From Gemmatimonadales bacterium (GTDB lineage: Bacteria > Gemmatimonadota > Gemmatimonadetes > Gemmatimonadales > GWC2-71-9): DNA of 35,938 nucleotides. Below, piece after piece: positions 10,262 through 19,765 of the stretch. Made by a program: the position numbers and the translations under genes. Under the pieces are notes generated by a model. It was not told the DNA's origin. It searched no databases and saw only the letters and a list, made by a program, of their open reading frames with translations. The stretch's first letter is position 1; the number at the start of each line of letters is the position of its first letter. The stretch lies in assembly GCA_013694695.1 (NCBI GenBank), contig JACDBX010000128.1, positions 1-35,938 of the forward strand, written 5' to 3'.

Positions 10262-11791
10262 TCAATGCCTGAACATCCTCACGCCGGTCATCACCATTGC
10301 CAGGTCGAGCCGGTCGGCTGCTGCGATCACCTCGGCGTCGCGCAGCGATCCACCCGGCTGGATGATCGCCCTTACCCCGGCCTTGGCCGCTTGCTCGACC
10401 CCATCGGCAAAGGGAAAGAACCCGTCGGAGGCGAGCGCGGCGCCGTCGATCGGGTGTCCGGCCTGCGCCGCCTTGTGGGCGGCCAGGAATGATGCATCGA
10501 CCCGGCTCATCTGCCCGGCCCCGATGCCGATCACCTGTTCATCGCGCACCAGCACGATCGCATTCGACTTGACCGTGGAGACAGCTGCCCACGCGAACCG
10601 CAGGTCGAACAGCTCCTCGTCGGTCGGCTGGCGCCGGGTGGCCACGGTCCACGCAGTCTCGGACGGGTCGAATCGAAACTGGTCCTGGATCAGGAAACCG
10701 CCGCGCAGGCGCTTCCAGTCGAGCTTGCCGTGTCCGGTTGCCACGGGCAGCTCGACGACCCTGAGGTTCTTCTTCTCGGCCAATCGCTCAAGGGCGTCGG
10801 CGTGGAACGCGGGCGCCACCACGACCTCGATGAACAGGTCGGCCATGGCGTCGGCCGCCGCGCTATCAACCACGGTGTTGAAGGCGATCACCGAACCGAA
10901 TGCCGACACCGGATCGGTGGCGCGCGCACGGGTAAAGGCGTCGCTGGCGCTGCGGCCTAGTGCGAGCCCGCAGGGGGTGGTGTGCTTGATGATCGCGCAC
11001 GCAACGCGATTGCCCCACGCGCTCACCGCCTGCATGGCCGCGTCGAGGTCGAGCAGGTTGTTGAAGGAGAGTTCCTTCCCCTGGCGCTGTGCCAGGTCGC
11101 CGATGCCTCGCGGCTCCTCGGTGGCGTAGAGTGCAGCGCGCTGCTGCGGATTCTCGCCGTAGCGCAGCACCATGCGGCGCTCCATGGCCAGCGTGACGCG
11201 ATCGGGGAGCGCGGTCGCCGAGGGCGTGAGGTATCCCGCCACCGCGTTGTCGTACTCGGCGGCGTGGGTGAAGACCTTGGCAGCGAAATCACGCCGGACC
11301 TCGAGCGGTATGCCGCCTGCAGCCAACAGGTCGAGGACGCGGGGATAGTCCCGCGCATCAACGACCGGCAGCACGAATTCGAAGTTCTTGGCTGCGGAAC
11401 GCAGCATCGACGGGCCGCCAATGTCGATGTTCTCGATGGCGTCCTCGAAGCGGACATTGGGGTCGGCAACCGTCGCCTGGAACGGATAGAGGTTGACCAC
11501 CACCATGTCGAACCGGGCGAGCTGATGCTGGGCGAGCTGCCGCACGTGCTCGGGGCGATCCGGGCGCGCCAGCAGGCCGGCGTGCACCGCGGGATGCAGC
11601 GTCTTTACTCGTCCATCGAGGATTTCGGGGAATCCGGTGACCTGGTCAACCGGTGTGACCGGCACCCCGGACTCGTGGAGCAGTGCCGCTGTGCCGCCGG
11701 TCGAGACAATCTCCCATCCGAGGCGGACCAGTGCCTCGGCGAACGGGGCGATTCCACGCTTGTCGCTCACCGATATCAGTGCACGGGGCAT
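10262..11791 (-). CDS. purH: bifunctional AICAR transformylase/IMP cyclohydrolase
   Basis: RALISVSDKRGI..., GRVKTLHPAVHAGLLAR, KHTTPCGLALG, QPGGSLRDAEVIAAAD. Confidence 0.97.
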   Translation of the reverse strand: MPRALISVSDKRGIAPFAEALVRLGWEIVSTGGTAALLHESGVPVTPVDQVTGFPEILDGRVKTLHPAVHAGLLARPDRPEHVRQLAQHQLARFDMVVVNLYPFQATVADPNVRFEDAIENIDIGGPSMLRSAAKNFEFVLPVVDARDYPRVLDLLAAGGIPLEVRRDFAAKVFTHAAEYDNAVAGYLTPSATALPDRVTLAMERRMVLRYGENPQQRAALYATEEPRGIGDLAQRQGKELSFNNLLDLDAAMQAVSAWGNRVACAIIKHTTPCGLALGRSASDAFTRARATDPVSAFGSVIAFNTVVDSAAADAMADLFIEVVVAPAFHADALERLAEKKNLRVVELPVATGHGKLDWKRLRGGFLIQDQFRFDPSETAWTVATRRQPTDEELFDLRFAWAAVSTVKSNAIVLVRDEQVIGIGAGQMSRVDASFLAAHKAAQAGHPIDGAALASDGFFPFADGVEQAAKAGVRAIIQPGGSLRDAEVIAAADRLDLAMVMTGVRMFRH

Positions 11792-11822
11792 CCAGCGCCC
11801 TCCCTTTGCGGCGCGACGGCCG

Positions 11823-12410
11823 TCAGGTGAATTCGAACGGGACCGGCCGCCCGGCCCCTGCGGCGGCCCTGACTGCGGCGGGAAGGAGGCGATGCTCCAC
11901 CGCCAGAACCCGCTCCGCCAGCGTTTCCGCAGTGTCGGCCGCCGTCACCGCGACACGACCCGCACCGAGCACTGCTCCGCGGTCGTAGATCTCATCCACC
12001 AGGTGTACCGTCGCCCCTGAGTGCGGATCCCCGGCCGCCAGCACGGCCGCATGAACTCGGCCGCCGTACATCCCCGAACCTCCATGAAGCGGCAACAGGG
12101 CCGGATGGATGTTGATGATCCGTCCCGCCCACGCACCTACTACTTCCGACGGCACCAGTTTCAGGTAGCCGGCCAGCACCAGCAGATTGGCGCGGGCCAG
12201 ATCAAGAAGCCGCATCCATTCCGAGGCGTCCCGATAATCGTCCAGCCGGTGTGCCGCGATGCCGCGCGCGGCCGCATGAGCGAGTGCCGGGGCCTGCCTG
12301 TCACTGATGGCGAGAACGACCCGCGCCACGTCGTCAGTGGAAAGGTCGTCAACGAGAGCCGTCAGGTTCGATCCCCGGCCCGAAACGGCCACAGCGACGC
12401 GATAAGGCAC
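11823..12410 (-). CDS. purN: phosphoribosylglycinamide formyltransferase
   Basis: VAVSGRGSNLTAL, NIHPALLPLHGG, GATVHLVDEIYDRGAVLGAGRV. Confidence 0.93.
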   Translation of the reverse strand: MPYRVAVAVSGRGSNLTALVDDLSTDDVARVVLAISDRQAPALAHAAARGIAAHRLDDYRDASEWMRLLDLARANLLVLAGYLKLVPSEVVGAWAGRIINIHPALLPLHGGSGMYGGRVHAAVLAAGDPHSGATVHLVDEIYDRGAVLGAGRVAVTAADTAETLAERVLAVEHRLLPAAVRAAAGAGRPVPFEFT

Positions 12411-12440
12411 AGCCGTGAAAGATAGTGGAAAGAGGGGATA

Positions 12441-12507
12441 GCCGAGAGCCGTTAGCCGTAAGGCGTAAGCCGTAGGCCGAAGCTCCTTACGGCTTGTGGC
12501 TATGGCC
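12441..12507. repeat. Heptamer tract: six direct 7-bp units then three inverted ones
   Basis: Direct: GCCGAGA GCCGTTA GCCGTAA GGCGTAA GCCGTAG GCCGAAG (12441-12482); minus strand GGCCATA GCCACAA GCCGTAA (12507-12487). Confidence 0.85.
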
Positions 12508-12513
12508 GAGTGG

Positions 12514-13056
12514 CTAGTTCCATGATCCTAGGATCATGGCTACGGCCGTCCCAAGATCGGCCACGACCGAAATGCCAAGCCGGCCGGCGGCCTCCTCGTG
12601 TTTCTTGCCTTCGCCGGTGAGGACCAGCACGGACCGGGCTCCGAGGCCGGCAGCCGCGGTGACGTCGCTGATCCGGTCGCCGATGCACCAACTGGCGGCG
12701 AGGTCGAGGTCGAGGCGCGCCGCAGCCTCCCGGTGGAGTCCGGTCGCTGGTTTCCGGCAGGCGCATCCCGCATCGGGGAGGTGCGGGCAGAAGAACGCGC
12801 CGTCGGTTGAAGCGCCGGCCGCGGCGAGTTGCCGAGCGAGTTCGACCTGCACCGCGTCGTAGTCGCTCACGGCGAACTTCCCGCGACCGATTCCCGACTG
12901 ATTGGTGATGATGACGCGAGCAAATCCAGCGGCATCGAGCTCCACCAACGCTGCGGCCACACCGTCGATCAATCGCACATGGTGGGGCGAGGCCAGATAG
13001 CCGGGGTCGTGCACCAGCGTGCCGTCGCGGTCGAGAAAGATGGCGGGACGGGTCAC
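12514..13056 (-). CDS. gmhB: HAD-family D-glycero-D-manno-heptose 1,7-bisphosphate phosphatase-like
   Basis: AIFLDRDGTLVHDPGYL, VIITNQSGIGRG, CPHLPDAGCACRKPATGL (Zn-binding), WCIGDRISDVTAA; start placed at GTG 13056 just after the upstream gene's stop. Confidence 0.85.
   Translation of the reverse strand: MTRPAIFLDRDGTLVHDPGYLASPHHVRLIDGVAAALVELDAAGFARVIITNQSGIGRGKFAVSDYDAVQVELARQLAAAGASTDGAFFCPHLPDAGCACRKPATGLHREAAARLDLDLAASWCIGDRISDVTAAAGLGARSVLVLTGEGKKHEEAAGRLGISVVADLGTAVAMILGSWN
12520..12539. repeat. 20-bp perfect palindrome CCATGATCCTAGGATCATGG
   Basis: Exact self-reverse-complement; overlaps the last codons (M-I-L-G-S-W) of the gmhB-like ORF. Confidence 0.95.
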
Positions 13057-13060
13057 CCGC

Positions 13061-14419
13061 TCAGCGCCGGGGCCGTCCGACCACGGTGTCGCGTGGTGGC
13101 GGAGTGGGAAGCGGCGCGGGCGGAATGACGCCGCCGGCTGCGCGTACGGAGTCGGCGCGGATCGAGTCGGCGCGCACCTTTGCCGAATCGGCTTTCGCGG
13201 AATCGGTACGTGCCTTGAGTGTGTCGACGGGCGGCGGCTTCGGCACATCGAGCGTGCCACGCACCGAATCGGCGACCGCGCCGCCGAGTGCGCGGACACT
13301 GCGCACGATCACTGCGTAGCGAGTGCCGGCGACGAGCGGATTGCGGACGCGGACCACCAGCTGGGTTGAGATTTTCGGGCGTTTCTGTTCCAGCGTGTCG
13401 GGCGCCGCAGCCCGCGCTGCCGGGGCGCGCACTGGAGCGGCGCGCGCCGGTACGCGCGGAACGGCAGTGGTGTCCGCGCGTCTGGTCGTATCGGCTGCGG
13501 GAATCGGTGCAATCGCCCGCTTGTACAGCGAGTCGTGCATCGCGCGCGGCAGTGCGGTGATCGGACCGGCACTCGCGGAGTCGTCGAGCGCACGCACGAC
13601 GATGCCATCTGCTTCGATGCGCAGTGCAGGATCGACCGGCTGGGTGAGCGTTATGCTGATCGACAGCGAGTCCAGCCGGGTAACATCGGTCGCCCGCGGC
13701 GGCAGGGTGTCACGCTGGAATGCCCAAACTTCGCCGACGTTGCCGTTGCCGGCGGCGGTGCGCACGGTGTCCCACGCCTCGCGCCCGCCGCGGCGACGAT
13801 TGCGGTCCTGGTCGACGGTGATACCAACCAGATACTCGCCGTCCGGGAGCGGTCCGAACCGAAACCGCCCGGTTGAATCCGCCACGGTGCGGTAGACGAG
13901 TGAATCGGGAAGGAGTGTCGCTTCCACCAGTGCAAGCGCCGCGGGGCGGCTCGCTCCCCAGTCAACGGCGCGGCCGACCAACACATGGGTCGGCAACGGC
14001 CCACCGGTGGCAAAGGTGACGGCAGTGGCGGTGTCGGTCCGGTTGTCCCGCAGGTCGCGGACGCCCGGCGCAAGCTCCACCCGGTACACGGTGTTCGGCC
14101 GCCACCCGCCTTGGGGCCGCACCGAGATCCGATTGCGATGCCAGGTAACGCGGGGCACATCGTCGCCGGGCGACAGCGTGACCAGGCGCTCGAGGTCGCC
14201 GGTGCCCAATCCGAAGTTGGGCTGGCCGCCCTCCGAGATGACCTCGTCGAACTGAAACTCGACCCAGCCATCGAATCCCTCGATGACGGCGATCGATTCC
14301 GGAGTGGTCGCGATCAGCAGTGGCGCCCGCGCGTCGGGCGGGCCACCTGGCGGCGGCGCCATGCGTGCGCATGCGACGGCAACTGCCGCCGCAAGGACGA
14401 GCGGGAGCTGCTTCTTCAT
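13061..14419 (-). CDS. Ig-like (Big_5-type) domain exported lipoprotein
   Basis: Start re-assigned to MKKQLPLVLAAAVAVACARMAPPPGGPPD (lipobox) from the 688-aa ORF; ATGA overlap with valS stop. Confidence 0.7.
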   Translation of the reverse strand: MKKQLPLVLAAAVAVACARMAPPPGGPPDARAPLLIATTPESIAVIEGFDGWVEFQFDEVISEGGQPNFGLGTGDLERLVTLSPGDDVPRVTWHRNRISVRPQGGWRPNTVYRVELAPGVRDLRDNRTDTATAVTFATGGPLPTHVLVGRAVDWGASRPAALALVEATLLPDSLVYRTVADSTGRFRFGPLPDGEYLVGITVDQDRNRRRGGREAWDTVRTAAGNGNVGEVWAFQRDTLPPRATDVTRLDSLSISITLTQPVDPALRIEADGIVVRALDDSASAGPITALPRAMHDSLYKRAIAPIPAADTTRRADTTAVPRVPARAAPVRAPAARAAAPDTLEQKRPKISTQLVVRVRNPLVAGTRYAVIVRSVRALGGAVADSVRGTLDVPKPPPVDTLKARTDSAKADSAKVRADSIRADSVRAAGGVIPPAPLPTPPPRDTVVGRPRR

Positions 14420-17085
14420 GTGTCGCATCCCATCGCGCGTCGCTTCTCGCGCAGCACCGTGGCCTGGCCGCGCCACGCCGCGAGCTTCTCGCGCTCCTTG
14501 TCGACGATCGCAGTGGGCGCTCGCTCCACGAACGAGGCATTGCCCAGTTTCGATTCCTGCGCAGCCACCAACTGTTCCAGCTTGTCTGCCTCGCCGCCAA
14601 GTCGCGCGCACTCGCGCTCGAGGTCGACCAGGTCGCCGAGCGGCACGGTCACCGTGGTGCCGTCGTCGAGAACGGCGGTGCCACCGACTTCGGTGGGTGC
14701 GGCACCGACCGTGAGGTGCTCCACCTTCGCAAGGCGCTGGATCGTTCCGGCTTCGGCGGCGATGGCACGCTGTGCGGCGTCGCTCGCATCCGATATGGTC
14801 ACATGAACGAGCTTCCCGGGCGCCACGTCGTATTCCGCGCGCAGCACCCGCACCGCGGTGACGATCTCCTGCACCGCGCCGAACTCGCGCAGTGCAGCGG
14901 GATCGGCTCGGGTGCCCCCAGCGATGGGCCATGAAGCGATGCTGATCGACGCGGCGTCGCGCGTCGGGCTCGGCGGCAGGCGCTGCCACAATGTCTCGGT
15001 GATGAACGGCATCACCGGGTGCAGCAGGCGCAGCGCGATGTCGAACACATGTGCAGCCACTGCGCGAGCTGTGTCGCCGCCGCCCTGGGTGCCGTAGAGA
15101 CGCGGCTTGACCTGCTCGAGGTACCAATCGGCAAGGTCAGTCCAGAGGAAGTGGTACACCACCGCGGTGGCTTCGTTGAGCCGGAAGCGTTCATACTCTG
15201 CGGTCGCGTCGGCCACCGTCGCCGCTGCGCGCGCAAGGATCCATCGATCGGCGAGGGCGAGATCGGCATCGGGAATGTCGGAAAGCGGGGGCGCACCCTG
15301 CTCGAGGTGTCCGAGGAGGAAGCGACCGATGTTCCACAGCTTGTTCGCGAAGTTGCGGCCGGGCGCGAACGACACCTCGAGGTCGGCGGGATCGAGGATC
15401 ACGTCGGTGCCGACCGCCATGCCGTTCACCATCGTGTAGCGCAGCGCATCGGCACCGTAACGTTCGATCACCTCGAGAGGATCGATCCCGTTGCCCAGCG
15501 ACTTCGACATCTTGCGATGCAGGGTGTCGCGCACCGTGCCATGCAGGTACACGGTACGGAATGGCACCTCGCCCCGGAACTCGATCCCGGCCATGATCAT
15601 CCGGGCGACCCAGAAGAAGAGGATCTCGGGAGCGGTGACCAGCACCGCGCCGGGGTAGAAGGCGCGCAGATCGGGAGTGTCGTCGGGCCAGCCGAGTGAC
15701 GAGAAGGGTACGAGCCAGCTCGAGAACCAGGTGTCGAGCACGTCCTCGTCCTGTCGCACCGCGCCGCCGCAGTCGGGACACGCGGTCACGTCGGTGCGGC
15801 TGACGATCGTCTCGGTGCAAGCGTCGCAGTACCACACGGGAATGCGGTGGCCCCACCAGAGCTGCCTCGAGATGCACCAATCGCGGATGTTCTCCATCCA
15901 CATCGCGTAGTTGTCGCCCTGACGCTCGGGGAGGAACGACACCTGTCCGTCGCGGTATGCCTGCAGCGCGGGTGCTGCGAGCGGGAGCATCTTCACGAAC
16001 CATTGATCCGAGAGGCGCGGCTCGATCACAGTCCGGCAGCGGTAGCAATGCCCGACCGCGTGATGATGCGGCTCGACCTTTTCGAGCAGGCCCAGGGCCT
16101 CGAACTCCGCCACCACCTGCTTGCGGGCGACGAACCGGTCGAGCCCGCGGAACCGCTCGGGCACGACATCGCTGAGGTGCGCATCGTCGGTCATGATGTC
16201 GATCGACTCGAGCCCATGCCGCCGCCCGATCTCGAAGTCGGTGGGGTCGTGCGCCGGGGTGACCTTGACGGCGCCCGATCCGAACGCGGGGTCGACGGCT
16301 TCGTCGGCCACGACCGGGATCCGCCGGTCGGTGAGCGGCAGCATCAGGTGTGCGCCGATCAGGTCGCGGTAGCGCGGGTCTTCGGGGTGGACCGCGACGC
16401 CGGTGTCGCCGAGCATCGTCTCGGGGCGGGTGGTCGCGACCGTGACGAAGCCGTGACCATCGTCGCGCGGATACCGGAGATGCCAGATGCGGCCCTCCAC
16501 TTCTTCCTTTTCCGCCTCCTCATTGGAGAGCGCGGTGAGGCAGCGCGGGCACCAGTTGATGATGTACTTCCCGCGGTACACCAGCCCCTTCTCGTGGAGT
16601 GCGACGAATACCTCGCGCACCGCAGCGGAGAGGTCGGGGTCGAGCGTGAAGTACGTGCGTGACCAATCGGCGCTCGCGCCGAGTGCATGCAACTGCTGCA
16701 GGATCACGCCGCCGGTTTCCTCGACGAATGCCTTGACGCGGGTGACGAATGCCTCGCGACCGATGTCGAATCGGGTCAGGCCTTCCTTCGCGAGCAGCTT
16801 CTCCACCACGTTCTGGGTCGCGATGCCGGCGTGGTCGGTGCCCGGTACCCAGAGCACGTTGCGACCGCGCATCCGCTCGAAGCGGATCAGCACATCCTGG
16901 ATGGTGTTGTTGAGCCCGTGGCCGGCGTGCAGAACGGCGGTGACGTTCGGAGGAGGGATCTGGATGACGTACGGTTCGCCGGGCGCATCAGCGCTGGCGC
17001 GGTAGAACCCCTGCTCCTGCCACCATTGATAGAGCGGACCCTCGATGGCGCGAGGATCGTACTGGGGGGCAAGCGGCTCGGTCAT
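14416..17085 (-). CDS. valS: valine--tRNA ligase
   Basis: PPPNVTAVLHAGHGLNNTIQDVLIRFERMRG (HIGH region), HRKMSKSLGNGIDPLEVIERYGADALR (KMSKS). Confidence 0.97.
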   Translation of the reverse strand: MTEPLAPQYDPRAIEGPLYQWWQEQGFYRASADAPGEPYVIQIPPPNVTAVLHAGHGLNNTIQDVLIRFERMRGRNVLWVPGTDHAGIATQNVVEKLLAKEGLTRFDIGREAFVTRVKAFVEETGGVILQQLHALGASADWSRTYFTLDPDLSAAVREVFVALHEKGLVYRGKYIINWCPRCLTALSNEEAEKEEVEGRIWHLRYPRDDGHGFVTVATTRPETMLGDTGVAVHPEDPRYRDLIGAHLMLPLTDRRIPVVADEAVDPAFGSGAVKVTPAHDPTDFEIGRRHGLESIDIMTDDAHLSDVVPERFRGLDRFVARKQVVAEFEALGLLEKVEPHHHAVGHCYRCRTVIEPRLSDQWFVKMLPLAAPALQAYRDGQVSFLPERQGDNYAMWMENIRDWCISRQLWWGHRIPVWYCDACTETIVSRTDVTACPDCGGAVRQDEDVLDTWFSSWLVPFSSLGWPDDTPDLRAFYPGAVLVTAPEILFFWVARMIMAGIEFRGEVPFRTVYLHGTVRDTLHRKMSKSLGNGIDPLEVIERYGADALRYTMVNGMAVGTDVILDPADLEVSFAPGRNFANKLWNIGRFLLGHLEQGAPPLSDIPDADLALADRWILARAAATVADATAEYERFRLNEATAVVYHFLWTDLADWYLEQVKPRLYGTQGGGDTARAVAAHVFDIALRLLHPVMPFITETLWQRLPPSPTRDAASISIASWPIAGGTRADPAALREFGAVQEIVTAVRVLRAEYDVAPGKLVHVTISDASDAAQRAIAAEAGTIQRLAKVEHLTVGAAPTEVGGTAVLDDGTTVTVPLGDLVDLERECARLGGEADKLEQLVAAQESKLGNASFVERAPTAIVDKEREKLAAWRGQATVLREKRRAMGCDT

Positions 17086-17540
17086 GCCTCGAGCGCGTCG
17101 TCGTCGTCGCCGTCGCCGTTCGGCGGCGTCACCACATCGTCCTCACCGCGCACCAGGATGCAGTTGATCACCGAGGCTGCGTTGACGCCCTGTGACACCA
17201 ACGTGGCGGCGCGAGTGCGGGACCGCCGGTCGGCCACCCAGCCGTGCAGCTCGATCGACCCTCGTCCGACGGGAATCACTTCAAGCCCGCACTCGCGCAG
17301 CGGGAGATCGGCGTCGAGGACGGCCTGGGCGTCGTGCACCAGCTCGGCCACCGATGGCGTGCCTGGCTTGCCGATCCGGCGGGTGGCGCGCTGGGCAAGG
17401 GGCGCCAGGAGTTCGGCGAGCAGCGTGCCGAGGACCGCGCCCAGGGCGAGCCCTGCCGTGATGACGCCCGCACGGCGCCACGGATGCTTGCGCGGAGCAA
17501 GGAGGGGGAGCTTTCTGGTGCGGACGATGATGCGAGCCAT
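17082..17540 (-). CDS. BON-domain-like membrane-anchored protein
   Basis: One N-terminal TM (VITAGLALGAVLGTLLAELL) followed by IELHGWVADRRSRTRAATLVSQGVNAASVINCI, BON-like; ATGA overlap with valS. Confidence 0.55.
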   Translation of the reverse strand: MARIIVRTRKLPLLAPRKHPWRRAGVITAGLALGAVLGTLLAELLAPLAQRATRRIGKPGTPSVAELVHDAQAVLDADLPLRECGLEVIPVGRGSIELHGWVADRRSRTRAATLVSQGVNAASVINCILVRGEDDVVTPPNGDGDDDDALEA

Positions 17541-17612
17541 GGTGGTTAAACTACATGACTTCTTCACCCGGTCCTATGGCCGGAACACCCGTTGCCGAGG
17601 CGCCGCCCGACG

Positions 17613-19553
17613 ATGACGACGACCACCGATGACGTGATCCGCGTGACACTCCCCGATGGCTCGGTCCGGGAACTCGGCGCCGGTGCCACCGGGAGCGCAC
17701 TGGCGGCCTCGATCGGACCCGGGCTGGCGCGCGCTGCCGTGGCGATTTCGGTCGATGGTGCCGTCCAGGACCTTGGGCGGCCGCTGCCCGACGGCGCGAC
17801 CGTCTCGATCATCACCGAACGCGATCCCGACGCGCTGGCACTGCTGCGGCATTCGGCGGCGCACATCATGGCGACGGCCGTTCGCGACCTCTTCCCGGGG
17901 GCGGGGATCGGTTTCGGCCCGGCGATCGACGAGGGGTTCTACTACGACTTCGCCGTCGATCGCCCGTTCACGCCGGAGGACCTCGAGGCGATCGAGCGGA
18001 GGATGGACGAGGTGATCACGTCCGACTTTCCGTTCACGCGGGAGGTGGTCGATCGCTCCGAGGCGAAACGGCGCTTTGCCGACGACCCGCTCAAGCTCGA
18101 GCGGATCTCGGAGCTGGGCGACGACGAGACGATCACGGTGTACACCGACGGGCCGTTCGTCGATCTCTGTCGCGGGCCGCACGTGCCGAGCACCGGCAAG
18201 CTCAAGCACTTCAAGCTGCTCAGCGGGGCGGGGGCGTACTGGCGTGGCGATTCAAGCCGCCAGATGCTGCAGCGGATCTACGGCACGGCGTTCTTCCGCA
18301 AGGACGAGCTGGCGCAACACCTGATGCGGCTCGACGAAGCGAAGAAGCGCGACCACCGAGTTCTGGGCAAGCAGCTGGACCTTTTCTTTTTCCACCAGTT
18401 CGCGCCGGGCGCTGCGTTCTGGACCGATCGCGGGACAGCGGTGGTCAACGAGCTTCAGCGCTACATGCAGCAGCTCCAGCGCGACGGCTATCACGAGGTA
18501 CGGACCCCGCTGATGTACAACAAGGGGCTGTGGGAGATCTCGGGGCACTGGGGGAAGTACAAGGAGAACATGTTCCTGGTGCACGACAACGAGACCGGCG
18601 AGCACGATTTCTCACTCAAGCCAATGAACTGCCCATCGCACTACCTGATGTACCAGCAGAAGAAGCACTCGTATCGCGAACTGCCGCTCCGCTACGCGAC
18701 CTACGACGTGCTGCACCGCAACGAGGTGAGTGGTGCGCTCTCGGGGCTCACCCGGGTGCGGCAGTTTTCGCAGGACGATTGCCACATCTTCCTGATGGAC
18801 CGGCAGATCCAGGCAGAGGTGCACCGGCTCACGAATTTCATCCTGAAGTACTACGAGACCTTCGGCCTCAAGGCGACGCTGAAGTTCGCGACCCGGCCCG
18901 AGGAGCGGATCGGCACCGATCAGATGTGGGACGAGGCCGAGCGTGCGCTGCGTCATGCGCTGGAGGCGACGGGGCTGCCGTATGAGTTGAAACCGGGCGA
19001 TGGCGCGTTCTACGGCCCGAAGATTGATTTCGACGTGGAGGATGCGATCGGACGCCGGTGGCAGCTTGGCACAATCCAGCTCGATTACGCCGCGCCGGAA
19101 CGGTTCGATCTGAGCTATGTCGGTGAGGACAACACCACGCATCGTCCGGTGGTGATCCACCGCGCGGTGAATGGTTCGTTCGAGCGCTTCCTGGCGATCC
19201 TGATCGAGCACTTCGCCGGTGCGTTCCCGCTCTGGCTGGCGCCGGAGCAGGTGCGGATCGTCCCGATCAGCGATGCCCAGACCGAGGCAGCAGCCGCGGT
19301 CACGGCACGGATGCGCGACGCAGGAATTCGCGCGCATCTCGATGATCGTCACGAGACGCTCAACTACCGGATCCGCGAGGGCGAGATCGCCAAGGTCCCG
19401 TACATGGCGGTGGTGGGGCAGCGAGAGGCGGAGGGCAATACGCTCGCGGTGCGCACCCGCGGCGCGGGGACGAAGCAGGACGTGGTGGCGGTGGACGAGT
19501 TCGTCGAACGGTTGGTGGGGGATATCAGGGAGAGGCGGTTGGGGCCGGGCTGA
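17613..19553 (+). CDS. thrS: threonine--tRNA ligase
   Basis: TGS-like N-terminus, HSAAHIMATAVRDLFPGAGIGFGPAIDEGFYYDF, MNCPSHYLMYQ, FYGPKIDFDVEDAIGRRWQLGTIQLDY. Confidence 0.97.
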   Translation: MTTTTDDVIRVTLPDGSVRELGAGATGSALAASIGPGLARAAVAISVDGAVQDLGRPLPDGATVSIITERDPDALALLRHSAAHIMATAVRDLFPGAGIGFGPAIDEGFYYDFAVDRPFTPEDLEAIERRMDEVITSDFPFTREVVDRSEAKRRFADDPLKLERISELGDDETITVYTDGPFVDLCRGPHVPSTGKLKHFKLLSGAGAYWRGDSSRQMLQRIYGTAFFRKDELAQHLMRLDEAKKRDHRVLGKQLDLFFFHQFAPGAAFWTDRGTAVVNELQRYMQQLQRDGYHEVRTPLMYNKGLWEISGHWGKYKENMFLVHDNETGEHDFSLKPMNCPSHYLMYQQKKHSYRELPLRYATYDVLHRNEVSGALSGLTRVRQFSQDDCHIFLMDRQIQAEVHRLTNFILKYYETFGLKATLKFATRPEERIGTDQMWDEAERALRHALEATGLPYELKPGDGAFYGPKIDFDVEDAIGRRWQLGTIQLDYAAPERFDLSYVGEDNTTHRPVVIHRAVNGSFERFLAILIEHFAGAFPLWLAPEQVRIVPISDAQTEAAAAVTARMRDAGIRAHLDDRHETLNYRIREGEIAKVPYMAVVGQREAEGNTLAVRTRGAGTKQDVVAVDEFVERLVGDIRERRLGPG

Positions 19554-19556
19554 GGG

Positions 19557-19686
19557 GGTCGTTGGTCGTTGGCTGCGTCAATGGAAGTCGTAAGTCGAGA
19601 GTCGTCAGCTGTGTTCCTGTCGGAGTTGGGCTTCGCCACAGATCACGCCGATTGGATGACGCAGCTGACGACCAACGACCAACGAC
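19557..19686. repeat. Inverted repeat built of 7-bp units
   Basis: Left GTCGTTGGTCGTTGG (19558-19572) and right CCAACGACCAACGAC (19672-19686) are perfect reverse complements; CTGCGTCA (19573-19580)/TGACGCAG (19657-19664) extend the arms, the right arm having one extra 7-nt unit CTGACGA. Confidence 0.85.
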
Positions 19687-19690
19687 TTTC

Positions 19691-19765
19691 CGTCACGCGG
19701 CTCGGTCGTGGGATTCGTCACGCGGGTCGGTCGGGGTCCATCCCGCGGCTCGGTCGGTGCGCCGT
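19691..19765. repeat. Degenerate ~25-bp direct repeat, about 3 copies
   Basis: cgtcacgcggctcggtcgtgggatt / cgtcacgcgggtcggtcggggtcc / atcccgcggctcggtcggtgcgcc. Confidence 0.55.

Noticed and set aside
13057-13299. Upstream extension of the gmhB-like ORF
   Set aside because: Would overlap the Ig-like lipoprotein gene; HAD homology begins at VTRPAIFLDRDGT (13056).
14420-15127. Upstream extension of the Ig-like ORF into valS
   Set aside because: Arg/His-rich translation of antiphase valS; the true start is the lipoprotein signal at 14419.
17096-17127. GTC/GCC trinucleotide run
   Set aside because: Explained by the Asp-rich C-terminal tail (NGDGDDDDALEA) of the BON-like protein.
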